Assembly: GCF_900088415.1 (NCBI RefSeq)
Contig: NZ_FLLQ01000001.1
Location: forward strand, 310,001-374,000
Origin: Vibrio mediterranei
GTDB lineage: Bacteria; Pseudomonadota; Gammaproteobacteria; Enterobacterales; Vibrionaceae
Length of the DNA: 64,000 nt
Direction of reading: 5' to 3'
Shown piece by piece: positions 45,196-53,636 of the stretch. Positions within the stretch are counted from its first letter, which is position 1. Every line of letters begins with the position of its first letter. A program made the translations under genes and the position numbers. Below the pieces are notes generated by a model. It was not told where the DNA came from. It ran no database searches and worked only from the letters and a program-made list of their open reading frames with translations.

Positions 45196-45765
45196 TTATT
45201 TCTTCACGCCTTCTACGTGAAGTTCCATGTCAACATAGCTTGAATCGCCCATGACTGGAATCTTGAAGTCAGCCAATTCTAAACGCGTAGTACCATTAAA
45301 GCCTGCACGCTCGCCACCCCAAGGGTCTTGTCCTGCTCCGATAAACTCTGCTTCAATCGTGATTGGTTGTGTTACACCGTGAAGTGTTAGGTCGCCCATC
45401 ACGTCAAGTTTGCCGTCACCCTTGTCTTTTACACCAGTACTTTTAAACGTTGCTTCAGAGAACTTGCTTGCATCGATGAAGTCTGAACTGCGGATGTGCT
45501 TGTCACGCTCAGCATGGTTTGAATCTAAGCTTGTCGTATCAACAACGACTTCTACTGCTGATGCGTCAATGTTTGCTGGATCATAGCTGAACTCGCCTGA
45601 AAAGTTGTTGAATCTACCTTTAATAAAACTATAACCAAGGTGACTCACTTTAAAGTTAATAGAGGCGTGTGCACCCTTCGTATCAATTACATAGTCTGCA
45701 GCATTTGCACCTAGCGGCAACATCATTGCCACTGCCATTCCTGTAGCGATTAGTGTCTTTTTCAT
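45196..45765 (-). CDS. YceI-family periplasmic protein
   Basis: The 189-residue product has a signal peptide (ending GANA) and a mature lipocalin-like domain with DTKGAHASINFKVSHLGYSF, KGRFNNFSGEF, HAERDKHIRSSDF and GDLTLHGVTQP, the core of YceI. Members bind polyisoprenoids such as ubiquinone precursors in an extended barrel. It overlaps the upstream cytochrome b561 gene by a few bases (ATGA), a pairing seen in many gammaproteobacteria, suggesting the two act on the same quinone-like ligand. Confidence 0.95.
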   Translation of the reverse strand: MKKTLIATGMAVAMMLPLGANAADYVIDTKGAHASINFKVSHLGYSFIKGRFNNFSGEFSYDPANIDASAVEVVVDTTSLDSNHAERDKHIRSSDFIDASKFSEATFKSTGVKDKGDGKLDVMGDLTLHGVTQPITIEAEFIGAGQDPWGGERAGFNGTTRLELADFKIPVMGDSSYVDMELHVEGVKK

Positions 45766-46304
45766 TTCGAAACTCCTAACATTTTTCGAAGAGTATTATC
45801 TTTGTTAATAAAGTGATGTTTTAACGCGGCTAGTGCATGTCCAGCGGCGGCAATAATAACGAACCAAGCAGCATAAAAGTGAACTTCGCCCGCTATGTCA
45901 GATTGGTTAGCAAACAACTCACCTGCACCAGGTACAGTGAACCAATCAAATACTTCTATGCCCCTACCATCTGAGGTAGAGATTAAATAGCCACTGACGA
46001 ATATAACGACCAGAGCTAGATACATCAGTAAGTGGCCAACTTTTGCACCTAATTGTTCAATAGCGTGGCCTTCAATTTTTGGCGTGGCAGTGACACTTTT
46101 CCAAAGAAGACGAAAAACCGTCAAACCAGCTAAGAGAATACCTATCGACTTATGCCAATGAGGAGCTGTTTTGTACCACTCGCTGTAGTAGGTTAAGTCA
46201 ACCATCCATAACCCAACGGCAAACATTCCTATAATCACAATCGCAGAAAGCCAATGCAGTGCTCTCGCAATAGGGTTATAGTTTTTTACTTCGTTTCCAG
46301 TCAT
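45762..46304 (-). CDS. Cytochrome b561-family protein
   Basis: The 180-residue membrane protein has four helices carrying the haem-b histidines: ARALHWLSAI, APHWHKSIGIL and the C-terminal HFYAAWFVIIAAAGHALAAL. Length and spacing match the bacterial YodB/CybB group that oxidises quinol or superoxide in the inner membrane. The ATG at 46304 is chosen since MTGNEVKNYNPIARALHW is the usual N-terminus; the frame continues to 46355. It is the first gene of the pair with yceI. Confidence 0.92.
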   Translation of the reverse strand: MTGNEVKNYNPIARALHWLSAIVIIGMFAVGLWMVDLTYYSEWYKTAPHWHKSIGILLAGLTVFRLLWKSVTATPKIEGHAIEQLGAKVGHLLMYLALVVIFVSGYLISTSDGRGIEVFDWFTVPGAGELFANQSDIAGEVHFYAAWFVIIAAAGHALAALKHHFINKDNTLRKMLGVSK

Positions 46305-46464
46305 TACCAATTCCGTTATTTGATATTGCATCTCATTTAGTATCTTAACAACCATACAACCTTTGAGATACAGTATTTACCTAAATTGACACTTTAACGA
46401 TAATCACTCTTTGATAATGTTCTTCAGTTTTTTCGAACAAGATATTTATCTATCAATTAGTCAC

Positions 46465-46701
46465 TTAGCTATCTTCTGGCATTTCTATCTCATATAACTC
46501 ATCACTAATGTCCATAATTTTCCGTTCAAGTACCTGTTTGGCATCATCTAACCCCTTGTTATAGAAGGCGGGACCTAGTTTTTTGATTAGGAAATCTAGT
46601 AAAAACTCACCATCGAACTGCCCTAAGTCATGGTCAAGTTCATCACTAAAATAGGTTTGTAAATCACTAATGAGCTCTGCTCTTTTTTTGCTATCGAACA
46701 T
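46465..46701 (-). CDS. DUF2164 family protein
   Basis: The 78-residue acidic, helical protein matches the small DUF2164 family in length and in the core FDGEFLLDFLIKKLGPAFYN with the following GLDDAKQVL. No signal, no membrane segment. The function is unknown. It is a single gene, divergent from the HTH regulator by about 190 bases. Confidence 0.85.
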   Translation of the reverse strand: MFDSKKRAELISDLQTYFSDELDHDLGQFDGEFLLDFLIKKLGPAFYNKGLDDAKQVLERKIMDISDELYEIEMPEDS

Positions 46702-46841
46702 GTTATTCCTAATTATTTGTTACAATTAAAGGGTTAACTATAACACTGCTTGAGTTAAGGCAAGTATTCCGCAGTGGATCCCAGTCCCGCTTTCACAATT
46801 TTCCACGCAAGTCTCATAATCTTTGATTATTTTCCTTATAA

Positions 46842-46857
46842 GTTTCATTTTTGAAAC
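46842..46857 (+). promoter_or_regulatory. Palindrome at the HTH regulator promoter, candidate operator
   Basis: Perfect inverted repeat GTTTCA-TTTT-TGAAAC, about 38 bases before the start. A TATGAT -10 element lies at 46866-46871, so the palindrome covers the -35 region, as expected for self-repression. Confidence 0.6.
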
Positions 46858-46894
46858 CCATAAACTATGATAAAGACAATTTTATGGAGGAAGC

Positions 46895-47539
46895 ATGACC
46901 GACGGATATCAAGAACGCATTTCTACACTGCTAAAAGAGAAAAATATTACCAATAACGAGTTGGCAGAAGCGATCGGAAAAGGTAAAGCCACAATAGGAC
47001 GTTACCTCACTAAAGGCCCAACACGTACTTATCCGTCCATTGAAGATCTTTCATTAATCGCTGATTATTTTAAAGTGCAAGCACATTGGCTTTGCTTCGG
47101 TGTTGGCGACAAACACACAGATGCTGAAGATATTACCCATGCAGCAAACCAAAGTGCGATCACTGTTGCGGTGTATAATCGTACAGAGGTTAATGCATTA
47201 TTAAGCGGCGAAACGCCTCCTTCAGTTGGCTCTATACCTGTTCCTCCTGAATACAAAGAGTGTTTTGGTGTAATGTACCCAGTTACTGGGTCAGTCTCCT
47301 ATAAATGGGATTGTATCGCGCTTGTAAATCCTAATAAGGCTTGGGTTAACGATGACATCGTGTTAGCAAGACTTCCAGGTAACCCCTATCCGGATTTTTT
47401 CACGCTTGTTAAAGTGGGTACTATCATCCATGTCTGGTATGGCGATGACACAACCAAGAATGCGATCCATCAAGTTAGTGATAATGACATTGACGTGTTA
47501 GGTGTCGTGCGTTGGGGTACTTGGGAAAAACGAATCTAA
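46895..47539 (+). CDS. HTH regulator with S24/LexA-like C-terminal domain
   Basis: The 214-residue protein has an XRE-type HTH at residues 5-65 (ITNNELAEAIGKGKATIGRY). A C-terminal region of about 120 residues resembles the CI/LexA peptidase fold (CFGVMYPVTGSVSYKWDCIA, NDDIVLARLPGN). The usual catalytic Ser after a GDSM-type motif and the Ala-Gly cleavage site are not visible, so self-cleavage is doubtful. It looks like a domesticated phage-type repressor, but no phage genes are near. It probably controls itself and the next two genes. Confidence 0.8.
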   Translation: MTDGYQERISTLLKEKNITNNELAEAIGKGKATIGRYLTKGPTRTYPSIEDLSLIADYFKVQAHWLCFGVGDKHTDAEDITHAANQSAITVAVYNRTEVNALLSGETPPSVGSIPVPPEYKECFGVMYPVTGSVSYKWDCIALVNPNKAWVNDDIVLARLPGNPYPDFFTLVKVGTIIHVWYGDDTTKNAIHQVSDNDIDVLGVVRWGTWEKRI

Positions 47540-47573
47540 TAAAGACTCCGTTTCAAGGAAGAAGGATTTTTCA

Positions 47574-48206
47574 TTGTTGCAAGATATCGTAGTTCATAGT
47601 ATTCGCAACTTTCAAGCAGACTGCCAAAAGCTCTGCCACCAGCACTACCCTGCGGTTCATAATGGTGGAATGACCGAACATCACCTTGGACTCGCATTCG
47701 CTAGAAGAGTTTCCGCAAGCTTTATGAGCTTGGGACATGAGGCAACACTAGCACCGTTAGATTCGAGAAACGATTCAGCAAGCTCATGTAATTATCGGGT
47801 CAGTTCTTCTTTGGGGACTATTTGGATAATCACTCATCATTTCATTAATGCCAACTCTGCAAGTAAAGAGCGCCTATTTACTCACCTTCAACAATGGCAA
47901 GCAGAGAATCATTACGCCATTCAATCTAAGGATATTTTGGTAGTTGTCGCCGACCACTGGATCAATCGATGTGCTCAAAGCAGAGGAATTATCCATTGGT
48001 GGCAAAATACACTGCCACACGATCTCGACAGTTATGTCCGCCAAGGAGTTAAATTGCTTGAGGCAGATAGTTCACTTAGTGGTTCACTTCGAAATCGACT
48101 TGCGATGACACCTAACTATATTAACTTCACTCATCCCTTAAAACGGACAGCCAACCAAGAGCCAGTATTAAAGTACGTTCAGCTCTACGCCATTATTTAT
48201 CCATAA
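47574..48206 (+). CDS. Uncharacterised protein, 210 aa
   Basis: I place the start at TTG 47574, seven bases after AAGGA; the frame extends to a GTG at 47502 inside the HTH gene with no such site. The product is soluble, mixed helix/strand, with His- and Trp-rich patches: GGMTEHHLGLAFARRVSASF, TIWIITHHFINANSASKERL, ILVVVADHWINR and IIHWWQNTLP. Alternating strand-helix segments with buried Asp/His suggest an enzyme fold, but I recognise no family. It lies between the regulator and a lipase in one direction. Confidence 0.7.
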   Translation: MLQDIVVHSIRNFQADCQKLCHQHYPAVHNGGMTEHHLGLAFARRVSASFMSLGHEATLAPLDSRNDSASSCNYRVSSSLGTIWIITHHFINANSASKERLFTHLQQWQAENHYAIQSKDILVVVADHWINRCAQSRGIIHWWQNTLPHDLDSYVRQGVKLLEADSSLSGSLRNRLAMTPNYINFTHPLKRTANQEPVLKYVQLYAIIYP

Positions 48207-48292
48207 CCCCCTTTGTTTTTCATGGTAGTTGTCATCAAACTTTAACTACAATTTCTCATAGTGGTTCCGTTACTAACCAAACCAGAGTTGAA

Positions 48293-49081
48293 GTGAAAAG
48301 TCTCAAACGATACCAATATGAAAAATACGCTGTGTTGTGTAACTTGGCATACCCTCGAGTATTCAAACAAACACGCTACGGTTTCGATCCTAACGGACAA
48401 CGAATTGTCGCCAATAGATCTGGAAAAACCGTCGTTCGTATTCTGTGGAGCCAAAACAAAGAAGAAGCGGTCATCGTAATTAAAGGCTCTCACAGTCCTA
48501 CTGATTGGTTATTAAACTTCGCTATGTGGCAAAGAAGCTGTCGACACTTTGGGCTCAACTACTCCATCCACGCAGGCTTTCACTTTATTCTTAACCAAGA
48601 AAGCCAACCCACACACAAAAAAGACCAATTAGGTCTTTCTGTATTCGAACGCACGATGGGCATCGCTTCTGAGTTGATTGAGAATGGTAAACGTATCGCG
48701 ATTACAGGTCATTCCTCTGGTGGCGCGATCGGATGTATTATTGCTGATGCACTTGAACAAAAATACCCTAAGTCGATAAAACGCATTGTTACGTTTGGCC
48801 AACCTGCTATTGGGGGTTATGGATTTAAAAGACGTTTTAAATTAGCCCATAAAACCTACAGAATATGTTGTGACCTCGACGTAGTCACGTTTTTACCACC
48901 CATTCCATTCGCATACTGGCACGTGGGAAAAATGTTATGGCTCTACAACGGGCGCATTTATGAAAACACACCTTCATTAGTGAGATTCGGGCGCTCATTA
49001 ATATCCTGGTTAGTCCGGCCTTTTTCTTATCATTTAATGAGTAAATACATAAGGAACAAGGATTTCTTTGATGAGCGTTAA
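48293..49081 (+). CDS. Class 3 (fungal-type) lipase
   Basis: The 262-residue alpha/beta hydrolase has the nucleophile elbow ITGHSSGGAIG, the Asp in CCDLDVVTFLPP and a candidate His in FSYHLMSK, in the order of lipase_3 proteins. The oxyanion region is VIKGSHSPTDWLLNF. There is no signal peptide, so it is probably intracellular or released by other means. The start is GTG at 48293. It is third in a rightward row after the HTH regulator and the unknown gene, separated from the latter by about 85 bases. Confidence 0.85.
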   Translation: MKSLKRYQYEKYAVLCNLAYPRVFKQTRYGFDPNGQRIVANRSGKTVVRILWSQNKEEAVIVIKGSHSPTDWLLNFAMWQRSCRHFGLNYSIHAGFHFILNQESQPTHKKDQLGLSVFERTMGIASELIENGKRIAITGHSSGGAIGCIIADALEQKYPKSIKRIVTFGQPAIGGYGFKRRFKLAHKTYRICCDLDVVTFLPPIPFAYWHVGKMLWLYNGRIYENTPSLVRFGRSLISWLVRPFSYHLMSKYIRNKDFFDER

Positions 49082-49299
49082 AATGAGATGTATTTCAAAA
49101 AAAACAGACAAATCTCCAAAAAGTTAATCGATTACATTTATCAATACTATTGCTATCGCAAATATGAGACAGATCAATGTAGTTAAGGTTATTAGCCGAG
49201 TTTTGTCTGCTTTTTATACACGATTTCATCAAATTATAAACACTGACACTGATTCACTTTCAAAAAACGTTAATAGTTCACACTGACTTAGCCAATAAT

Positions 49300-49315
49300 A
49301 GTGATATTTATCACA
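49300..49315 (+). promoter_or_regulatory. CRP-like site upstream of the EAL gene
   Basis: AGTGATATTTATCACA is one base from TGTGA-N6-TCACA, 80-95 bases before the start codon. The rest of the 313-base gap after the lipase gene is AT-rich with no other clear signal. Confidence 0.6.
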
Positions 49316-49394
49316 GATATCATTCAGTTACTGAATTTGACATCCGTGATCAGCGTGCCATCATAGTTTGAATTTCATTTATAAAACGCTGTAA

Positions 49395-50186
49395 ATGCTA
49401 CTAACCGATAAACATCAATTTTCCCAACGGATTAGACTCGATCGTTCCGGGTGCTGTATTGCAACCTATAAACACTTGACCTTAAAAAGTGTGTTTCAGC
49501 CTATATTCAATATAAGAAATGAAATAATCGGTATGGAAGCATTGGTTCGCTTGTTTGATCAAAATGACGAACCAATTCCACCCAATCTATTTTTCCAGAA
49601 TGATGAAATTTCATTAGCCGATCAGCTCAACGTGGACAGATTGAGCCGTGCCATTCATTTGCGTAACTTTAGTATGTCCTTGTACAACAACAGACTTATA
49701 TTCCTCAATTTTCTACCGATATCCAGTGAAAGGCTGGCGGCTGAAGGATTAAAATCATCGTTGTTAATGTCTCGACTTAAAGCACTGCAAATCGATAATA
49801 AAAGAGTCGTTGTCGAGCTTGTGGAATTAACGGCCTTTAGTGCGAGAACATTGGCTTCAGCTGCTCACCAGCTAAGTAATGAAGATTTTTTGATTGCTAT
49901 CGACGATTTTGGATGTAAAGAATCAAGTCCTGAAAGGGTCAAACAAGTTAAACCTAATATACTAAAATTGGACCGTCAGTTGTTAATTGAGTATATGGAT
50001 GGAAATCAACGTCCCCTACTCACGGGTTTAAAACTTGCTAGACAATCAGGGGCCAAGACCGTCATAGAGGGCGTAGAGACCGCTGAACAGCTCGTTGCAA
50101 TGAAAGCGCTGAAGATAGATTTCTATCAAGGATATCACCTGGCTATGCCAACTGCTTTGCTTCCTCGATTGCAACAAGTGGTTTAA
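49395..50186 (+). CDS. EAL-domain c-di-GMP phosphodiesterase
   Basis: The 263-residue protein is nearly all EAL domain. Key residues are in place: EAL in GMEALVRLF, Asn in FLNFLP, Glu in VVVELVELT, the metal pair in AIDDFG, Lys in ILKLDRQLL, Glu in IEGVETAEQL and the Gln in FYQGYHLAMP. It should hydrolyse c-di-GMP to pGpG. There is no sensor domain, so control may be at expression, in line with the CRP-like site. The 3' end overlaps the convergent gene by four bases. Confidence 0.92.
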   Translation: MLLTDKHQFSQRIRLDRSGCCIATYKHLTLKSVFQPIFNIRNEIIGMEALVRLFDQNDEPIPPNLFFQNDEISLADQLNVDRLSRAIHLRNFSMSLYNNRLIFLNFLPISSERLAAEGLKSSLLMSRLKALQIDNKRVVVELVELTAFSARTLASAAHQLSNEDFLIAIDDFGCKESSPERVKQVKPNILKLDRQLLIEYMDGNQRPLLTGLKLARQSGAKTVIEGVETAEQLVAMKALKIDFYQGYHLAMPTALLPRLQQVV

Positions 50187-51004
50187 AACCGTTTACCTAA
50201 CATAAACGTCACGCCCTCTCTCGTCTTACCGCTCTGCGCCATTAACGAGGCCTCCCAGTTATCACTGAACTCTTTTTGCATTCCAACCATTGTCGACCAT
50301 CTACTTGATGTTTGTTTGGCACTAAATCGGATATCTGCAAGCTGTCCTTTAAGTTGCCTTTGATAATCTTGGTACTGTCCCCCGACTACGACTTTCCAAC
50401 CGCTGTCCCCAATATTAAACCCTACTAACGGAGTCACCACCAAAGCATCCAAATCGACACCCACACCGGAGACAGCTGTAGAGACATATTGTGCATCTAT
50501 GGTCGTAAAAAACTGTTTATGCCCATACGCTAAGGTTGTACCTATCGATGTAATGGTCGACGTCGTTGCCATCCCATTAAGTTCCAGCTTTGCAATATTG
50601 TCGTTAAGTAAGTCATTAACACCAATAGATATGTCCGATGTGGTTATCGCTTTGCCTATCATGGCGTTAAAGCCCCAAAACGGCAGCAACCATACATCAC
50701 CTCTCACCGCAATAATACTCGTTGTATTTACCGTTTGACTTGCTCCGTCGGGCAGTAAGTCCCCTACCGATTCACCGTCAACTTTAAAGTCGCTCAAGTT
50801 CATTAAGTCTTCTTGCTGATGAGTAAACAAAGATATCCCGATCGGTTTGGGCAGCCTAATTCCAACGCTACGTACTCGATCTCCAAAGAAAGGCAGAGTA
50901 CGGCCAAAATCTTCGTCCTTTACTTTTAAATGAGACGAAACGGCTGATTCATTGGCTAGGGCCATGGTGCTTATCAATGTCAAACAGAAAACAAGGTTGC
51001 GCAT
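50183..51004 (-). CDS. Outer-membrane-type protein of unknown function
   Basis: The 273-residue product has a signal peptide (cleavage after MALA). Strand-rich repeats with alternating hydrophobic residues follow and it ends in REGVTFMLGKRF, with the terminal Phe of outer-membrane barrels. Segments such as WKVVVGGQYQDYQRQLKGQL and NWEASLMAQSG look like barrel hairpins. No family is recognised. It converges with the EAL gene and overlaps its last codons. Confidence 0.75.
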   Translation of the reverse strand: MRNLVFCLTLISTMALANESAVSSHLKVKDEDFGRTLPFFGDRVRSVGIRLPKPIGISLFTHQQEDLMNLSDFKVDGESVGDLLPDGASQTVNTTSIIAVRGDVWLLPFWGFNAMIGKAITTSDISIGVNDLLNDNIAKLELNGMATTSTITSIGTTLAYGHKQFFTTIDAQYVSTAVSGVGVDLDALVVTPLVGFNIGDSGWKVVVGGQYQDYQRQLKGQLADIRFSAKQTSSRWSTMVGMQKEFSDNWEASLMAQSGKTREGVTFMLGKRF

Positions 51005-51146
51005 GAAATTAGATGGAGCTCTAGAGATATTAAGGGAGCAAGATATTATCAGGTCATCAAATACAAAAATAATTTTGATTTCATATATCTACACACTTGA
51101 AAATTGACATTCCAAATACAATCTCTTGCTTACAAAGGAGTGTTAT

Positions 51147-51839
51147 ATGGAAAGTTCTACAACTAAATTCAAGAGGCTCATCCAAGGAACCATAGCGATG
51201 ATGCCGCTCAGTCTAGCGGTGGTACCATGGGGGTTTCTAGCAGGTTCATTTGCTATTGATTCTGGTTTATCACCACTAGAAGGACAAGCGATGAGCGCAA
51301 TTCTGTTTGCTGGAGCGGCTCAACTTGTTGCTATGGGGATGATCAAGTCTGGCGCGACCTTGTTAGCTATGGTCATCACCATTTTCTTTATTACCTCTCG
51401 ACATTTTTTATATGGCCTCTCAATGAGAAACCATATTTCTGTCTTACCGTTACGTTGGCGAGTCGTGCTCGGTTTCTTGCTCACTGATGAGCTTTTCGCT
51501 CTTTGCGGCCACCACGATCCTAAAAAGTTTGATCGTTGGTACGCACTCGGAGCGGGGCTATCATTTTATTTGATATGGAATATCGCTACCTTCGTCGGTA
51601 TCGTCATAGGATCCCAAATACCAGATTTACAGCAATACGGTTTAGAGTTCGCGGTAGCGGCAACGTTCATCGCTATTGTAGTGCCAAACATAAAAACGAC
51701 GCCAATTTTCCTAGCAGCATTGTCAGCTCTTTTGGCATCTGTCGCGTTTGCCGCGCTTGATATTGGTATGGGTTTAGTATTGGCAAGCCTAATTGGAATG
51801 ACAGTGGGTTATGTGAGTGAAGAGAGACTCAAACGATGA
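51147..51839 (+). CDS. azlC: AzlC-family branched-chain amino acid exporter, large subunit
   Basis: The start is the ATG at 51147, six bases after AAAGGAG; earlier codons in the frame lack a site. The 230-residue membrane protein has about six to seven segments and the AzlC signatures VVPWGFLAGSFAIDSGLSPL, EGQAMSAILFAGAAQLVA and SRHFLYGLSMR. With AzlD it exports valine, leucine and analogues. It overlaps azlD by four bases. Confidence 0.93.
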   Translation: MESSTTKFKRLIQGTIAMMPLSLAVVPWGFLAGSFAIDSGLSPLEGQAMSAILFAGAAQLVAMGMIKSGATLLAMVITIFFITSRHFLYGLSMRNHISVLPLRWRVVLGFLLTDELFALCGHHDPKKFDRWYALGAGLSFYLIWNIATFVGIVIGSQIPDLQQYGLEFAVAATFIAIVVPNIKTTPIFLAALSALLASVAFAALDIGMGLVLASLIGMTVGYVSEERLKR

Positions 51840-52153
51840 CGTATTTAGTTATTTTAGTGTTGACCGCCGTAGTATTTATAAGTCGTTATTTGTTCTTAGA
51901 ACCTAAAGTACCGTTGCGGTTGAGTAGTTCTGCTCAGCGATTTTTAAGTTACGCGAGTCCTGCTGTTCTAACCGCTATTTGGGGACCTATAGTATTTCTA
52001 CCTCATGGAGAATTGTCACTTGCAGATAACTTACCTTATATGCTCGCCGCAACGTTTGCTGTTGCTATGGCATGGGTAACCAAAAATGTTTTATTAACGA
52101 CAATAGTTAGCATCTTAGTATTTCTCGTCTTAAACTTGTTGATATTCAAGTAA
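51836..52153 (+). CDS. azlD: AzlD-family small exporter subunit
   Basis: The 105-residue protein has three to four membrane segments; FISRYLFLE and LSYASPAVLTAIWGPIVFLP are typical of AzlD. The ATGA overlap with azlC means translation of the two is coupled. It is needed with AzlC for export activity in other bacteria. The next gene starts 15 bases downstream and may belong to the same transcript. Confidence 0.92.
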   Translation: MTYLVILVLTAVVFISRYLFLEPKVPLRLSSSAQRFLSYASPAVLTAIWGPIVFLPHGELSLADNLPYMLAATFAVAMAWVTKNVLLTTIVSILVFLVLNLLIFK

Positions 52154-52168
52154 TAATAGGAAGCCACT

Positions 52169-52633
52169 ATGATTGCTAAGGAGCGACTCCAACTTGCAAA
52201 GATGATGAACTGTTTGGGCTATCTCGGATTAATCCCCTTTGCGCTTTGTATCGCTAGTTTTAATGCCAATGCAGAACTTTTCGGCATAAATACCAGAATA
52301 GTCTTCATCGCGTACAGTGGAATTATATTGAGCTTTTTGTGTGGCATTCTGTGGTCACATGCCTTGTCTGGCGAAAACAAACCACTGTCGCTGCCTATGC
52401 TTTTACTCAGCAATCTGATTTGTTTGATGGCTTGGCTGGTTATTTTGATTGCTCCACAACAGTTTCAGCTAGCATTAGTAGTATCAATGGTGGGGTATAT
52501 CTGTGTTTGGGCCGTAGAAAAAGCCAAGTTATCTACGGCAGGTTCATCCTTCCCTTCAACCTACTCGACTCTGCGCAATCATTTAACATTGGGTGTCCTT
52601 GTTTCACACGTTATTGCGCTCGCAGGCTCATAA
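52169..52633 (+). CDS. DUF3429 membrane protein
   Basis: The 154-residue protein has about five hydrophobic segments. LGYLGLIPFALCIASF at the start and YSGIILSFLCGILWSHAL are the DUF3429 core. The function is unknown. It closely follows azlCD, which may mean co-transcription, though the link is not a known one. The start has TAGGAAG upstream. Confidence 0.85.
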   Translation: MIAKERLQLAKMMNCLGYLGLIPFALCIASFNANAELFGINTRIVFIAYSGIILSFLCGILWSHALSGENKPLSLPMLLLSNLICLMAWLVILIAPQQFQLALVVSMVGYICVWAVEKAKLSTAGSSFPSTYSTLRNHLTLGVLVSHVIALAGS

Positions 52634-52655
52634 TTCCATTAGCAATCCAACGCGC

Positions 52656-53033
52656 TTACTTAACTTTACGCTTCGCGCGATTAGACTGCCCCGCCTCGGG
52701 CTTCTTAGGAACCTCTCTTCTCTCGTGTAAAAGGTGTCGAATTGATAAGATCGGGTGTGGCAGTAACATTCTTGGTCCAGAATAAACCATGACTTCTTTC
52801 ATCTGAGCTTTAGGTTCTGGTTTATAGCAGTGTATTGGACATTTATTACAGGTCGGTTTTGACTCACCATATGGACAACGATCAAGTTTCGTCTCAGCAT
52901 AGACCAGCAATGATTTGCAATCTTCACACAACTCATCATTACTTCCATGATGCTTTTTGCAATAAATGCGCATCATTGCAGAAACTGTTTTGAACTCTGT
53001 GGCCAGTGCGCCTACGAGAAGCTTACTTTTCAT
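52656..53033 (-). CDS. YgbA-type, nitrous oxide-stimulated promoter family protein
   Basis: The 125-residue cytosolic protein is Cys-rich in the first 70 residues: YCKKHHG, LCEDCKSLL, RCPYG, CNKCPIHCY. This is the YgbA family, which in enterics is under nitric oxide control and has been tied to recovery from nitrosative stress. The cysteines suggest an iron or zinc site. Its start is one base past the stop of the NYN gene, so the two are coupled. Confidence 0.88.
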   Translation of the reverse strand: MKSKLLVGALATEFKTVSAMMRIYCKKHHGSNDELCEDCKSLLVYAETKLDRCPYGESKPTCNKCPIHCYKPEPKAQMKEVMVYSGPRMLLPHPILSIRHLLHERREVPKKPEAGQSNRAKRKVK

Positions 53034-53034
53034 T

Positions 53035-53514
53035 CTACTGACCTATCAACAAATCAGAATCAATTTCAATATAGTCGTCAGCTGCTTGGATTAGGTTATT
53101 GGCCGTCAACGATCTCACACCAGCTACCGTAACTTTGGTGTTGAATCTCTGTTGAATACGTTCCACCAAAACTTGAAAGTCGCCATCTCCAGATATCAGG
53201 ACGATTCTATCTACACTATTTGCGGTTTCGTACACATCCAAAGCCAACCCTACATCCCAATCTCCTTTTGCGCTGCCATCTAAACGCTGAATAAAGGGCT
53301 TTAGCTGAACATTAAAACCAATGCCTCTTAAAATGTGATGAAACTGCCTTTGCTTAGGATCAGTTGACGAAATGGCGTAGGCTCTCGCAATGTCAATTCG
53401 ATAACTTTGGCTCAGCTTAGCCCAAAGCGCATTGTAGTCAAAGCGGCGACCGAACGCCTGACGAGTGGTGTAGTAGACATTTTGTACATCTACAAATATC
53501 GCTATTGATTCCAT
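53035..53514 (-). CDS. NYN/LabA-type PIN-like nuclease domain protein
   Basis: The 159-residue protein has the NYN acidic residues in IAIFVDVQNVYY, KGDWDVGLALDVYE and VLISGDGDFQVLVER, which form a metal-dependent RNase site. I start it at 53514 since the domain begins right there. The frame is open to 53589, but a palindrome that looks regulatory lies within that part. It is translationally coupled with the YgbA gene. The RNA target is unknown. Confidence 0.88.
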   Translation of the reverse strand: MESIAIFVDVQNVYYTTRQAFGRRFDYNALWAKLSQSYRIDIARAYAISSTDPKQRQFHHILRGIGFNVQLKPFIQRLDGSAKGDWDVGLALDVYETANSVDRIVLISGDGDFQVLVERIQQRFNTKVTVAGVRSLTANNLIQAADDYIEIDSDLLIGQ

Positions 53515-53541
53515 AATGAACATCTTTATCATTTTGCCGTC

Positions 53542-53560
53542 CATGATACCAGAAATCATG
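53542..53560. promoter_or_regulatory. Palindrome upstream of the NYN-YgbA pair
   Basis: Perfect inverted repeat CATGAT-N7-ATCATG about 28 bases before the chosen start. It does not match the NsrR consensus well; the binding protein is unknown. Confidence 0.4.
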
Positions 53561-53636
53561 TTTGATTGTTTTAGCAATAGAAAACTCAATTGCTAAACTT
53601 AACGTATAACCACTGAGATAGCTTTAGGAGGTAACG

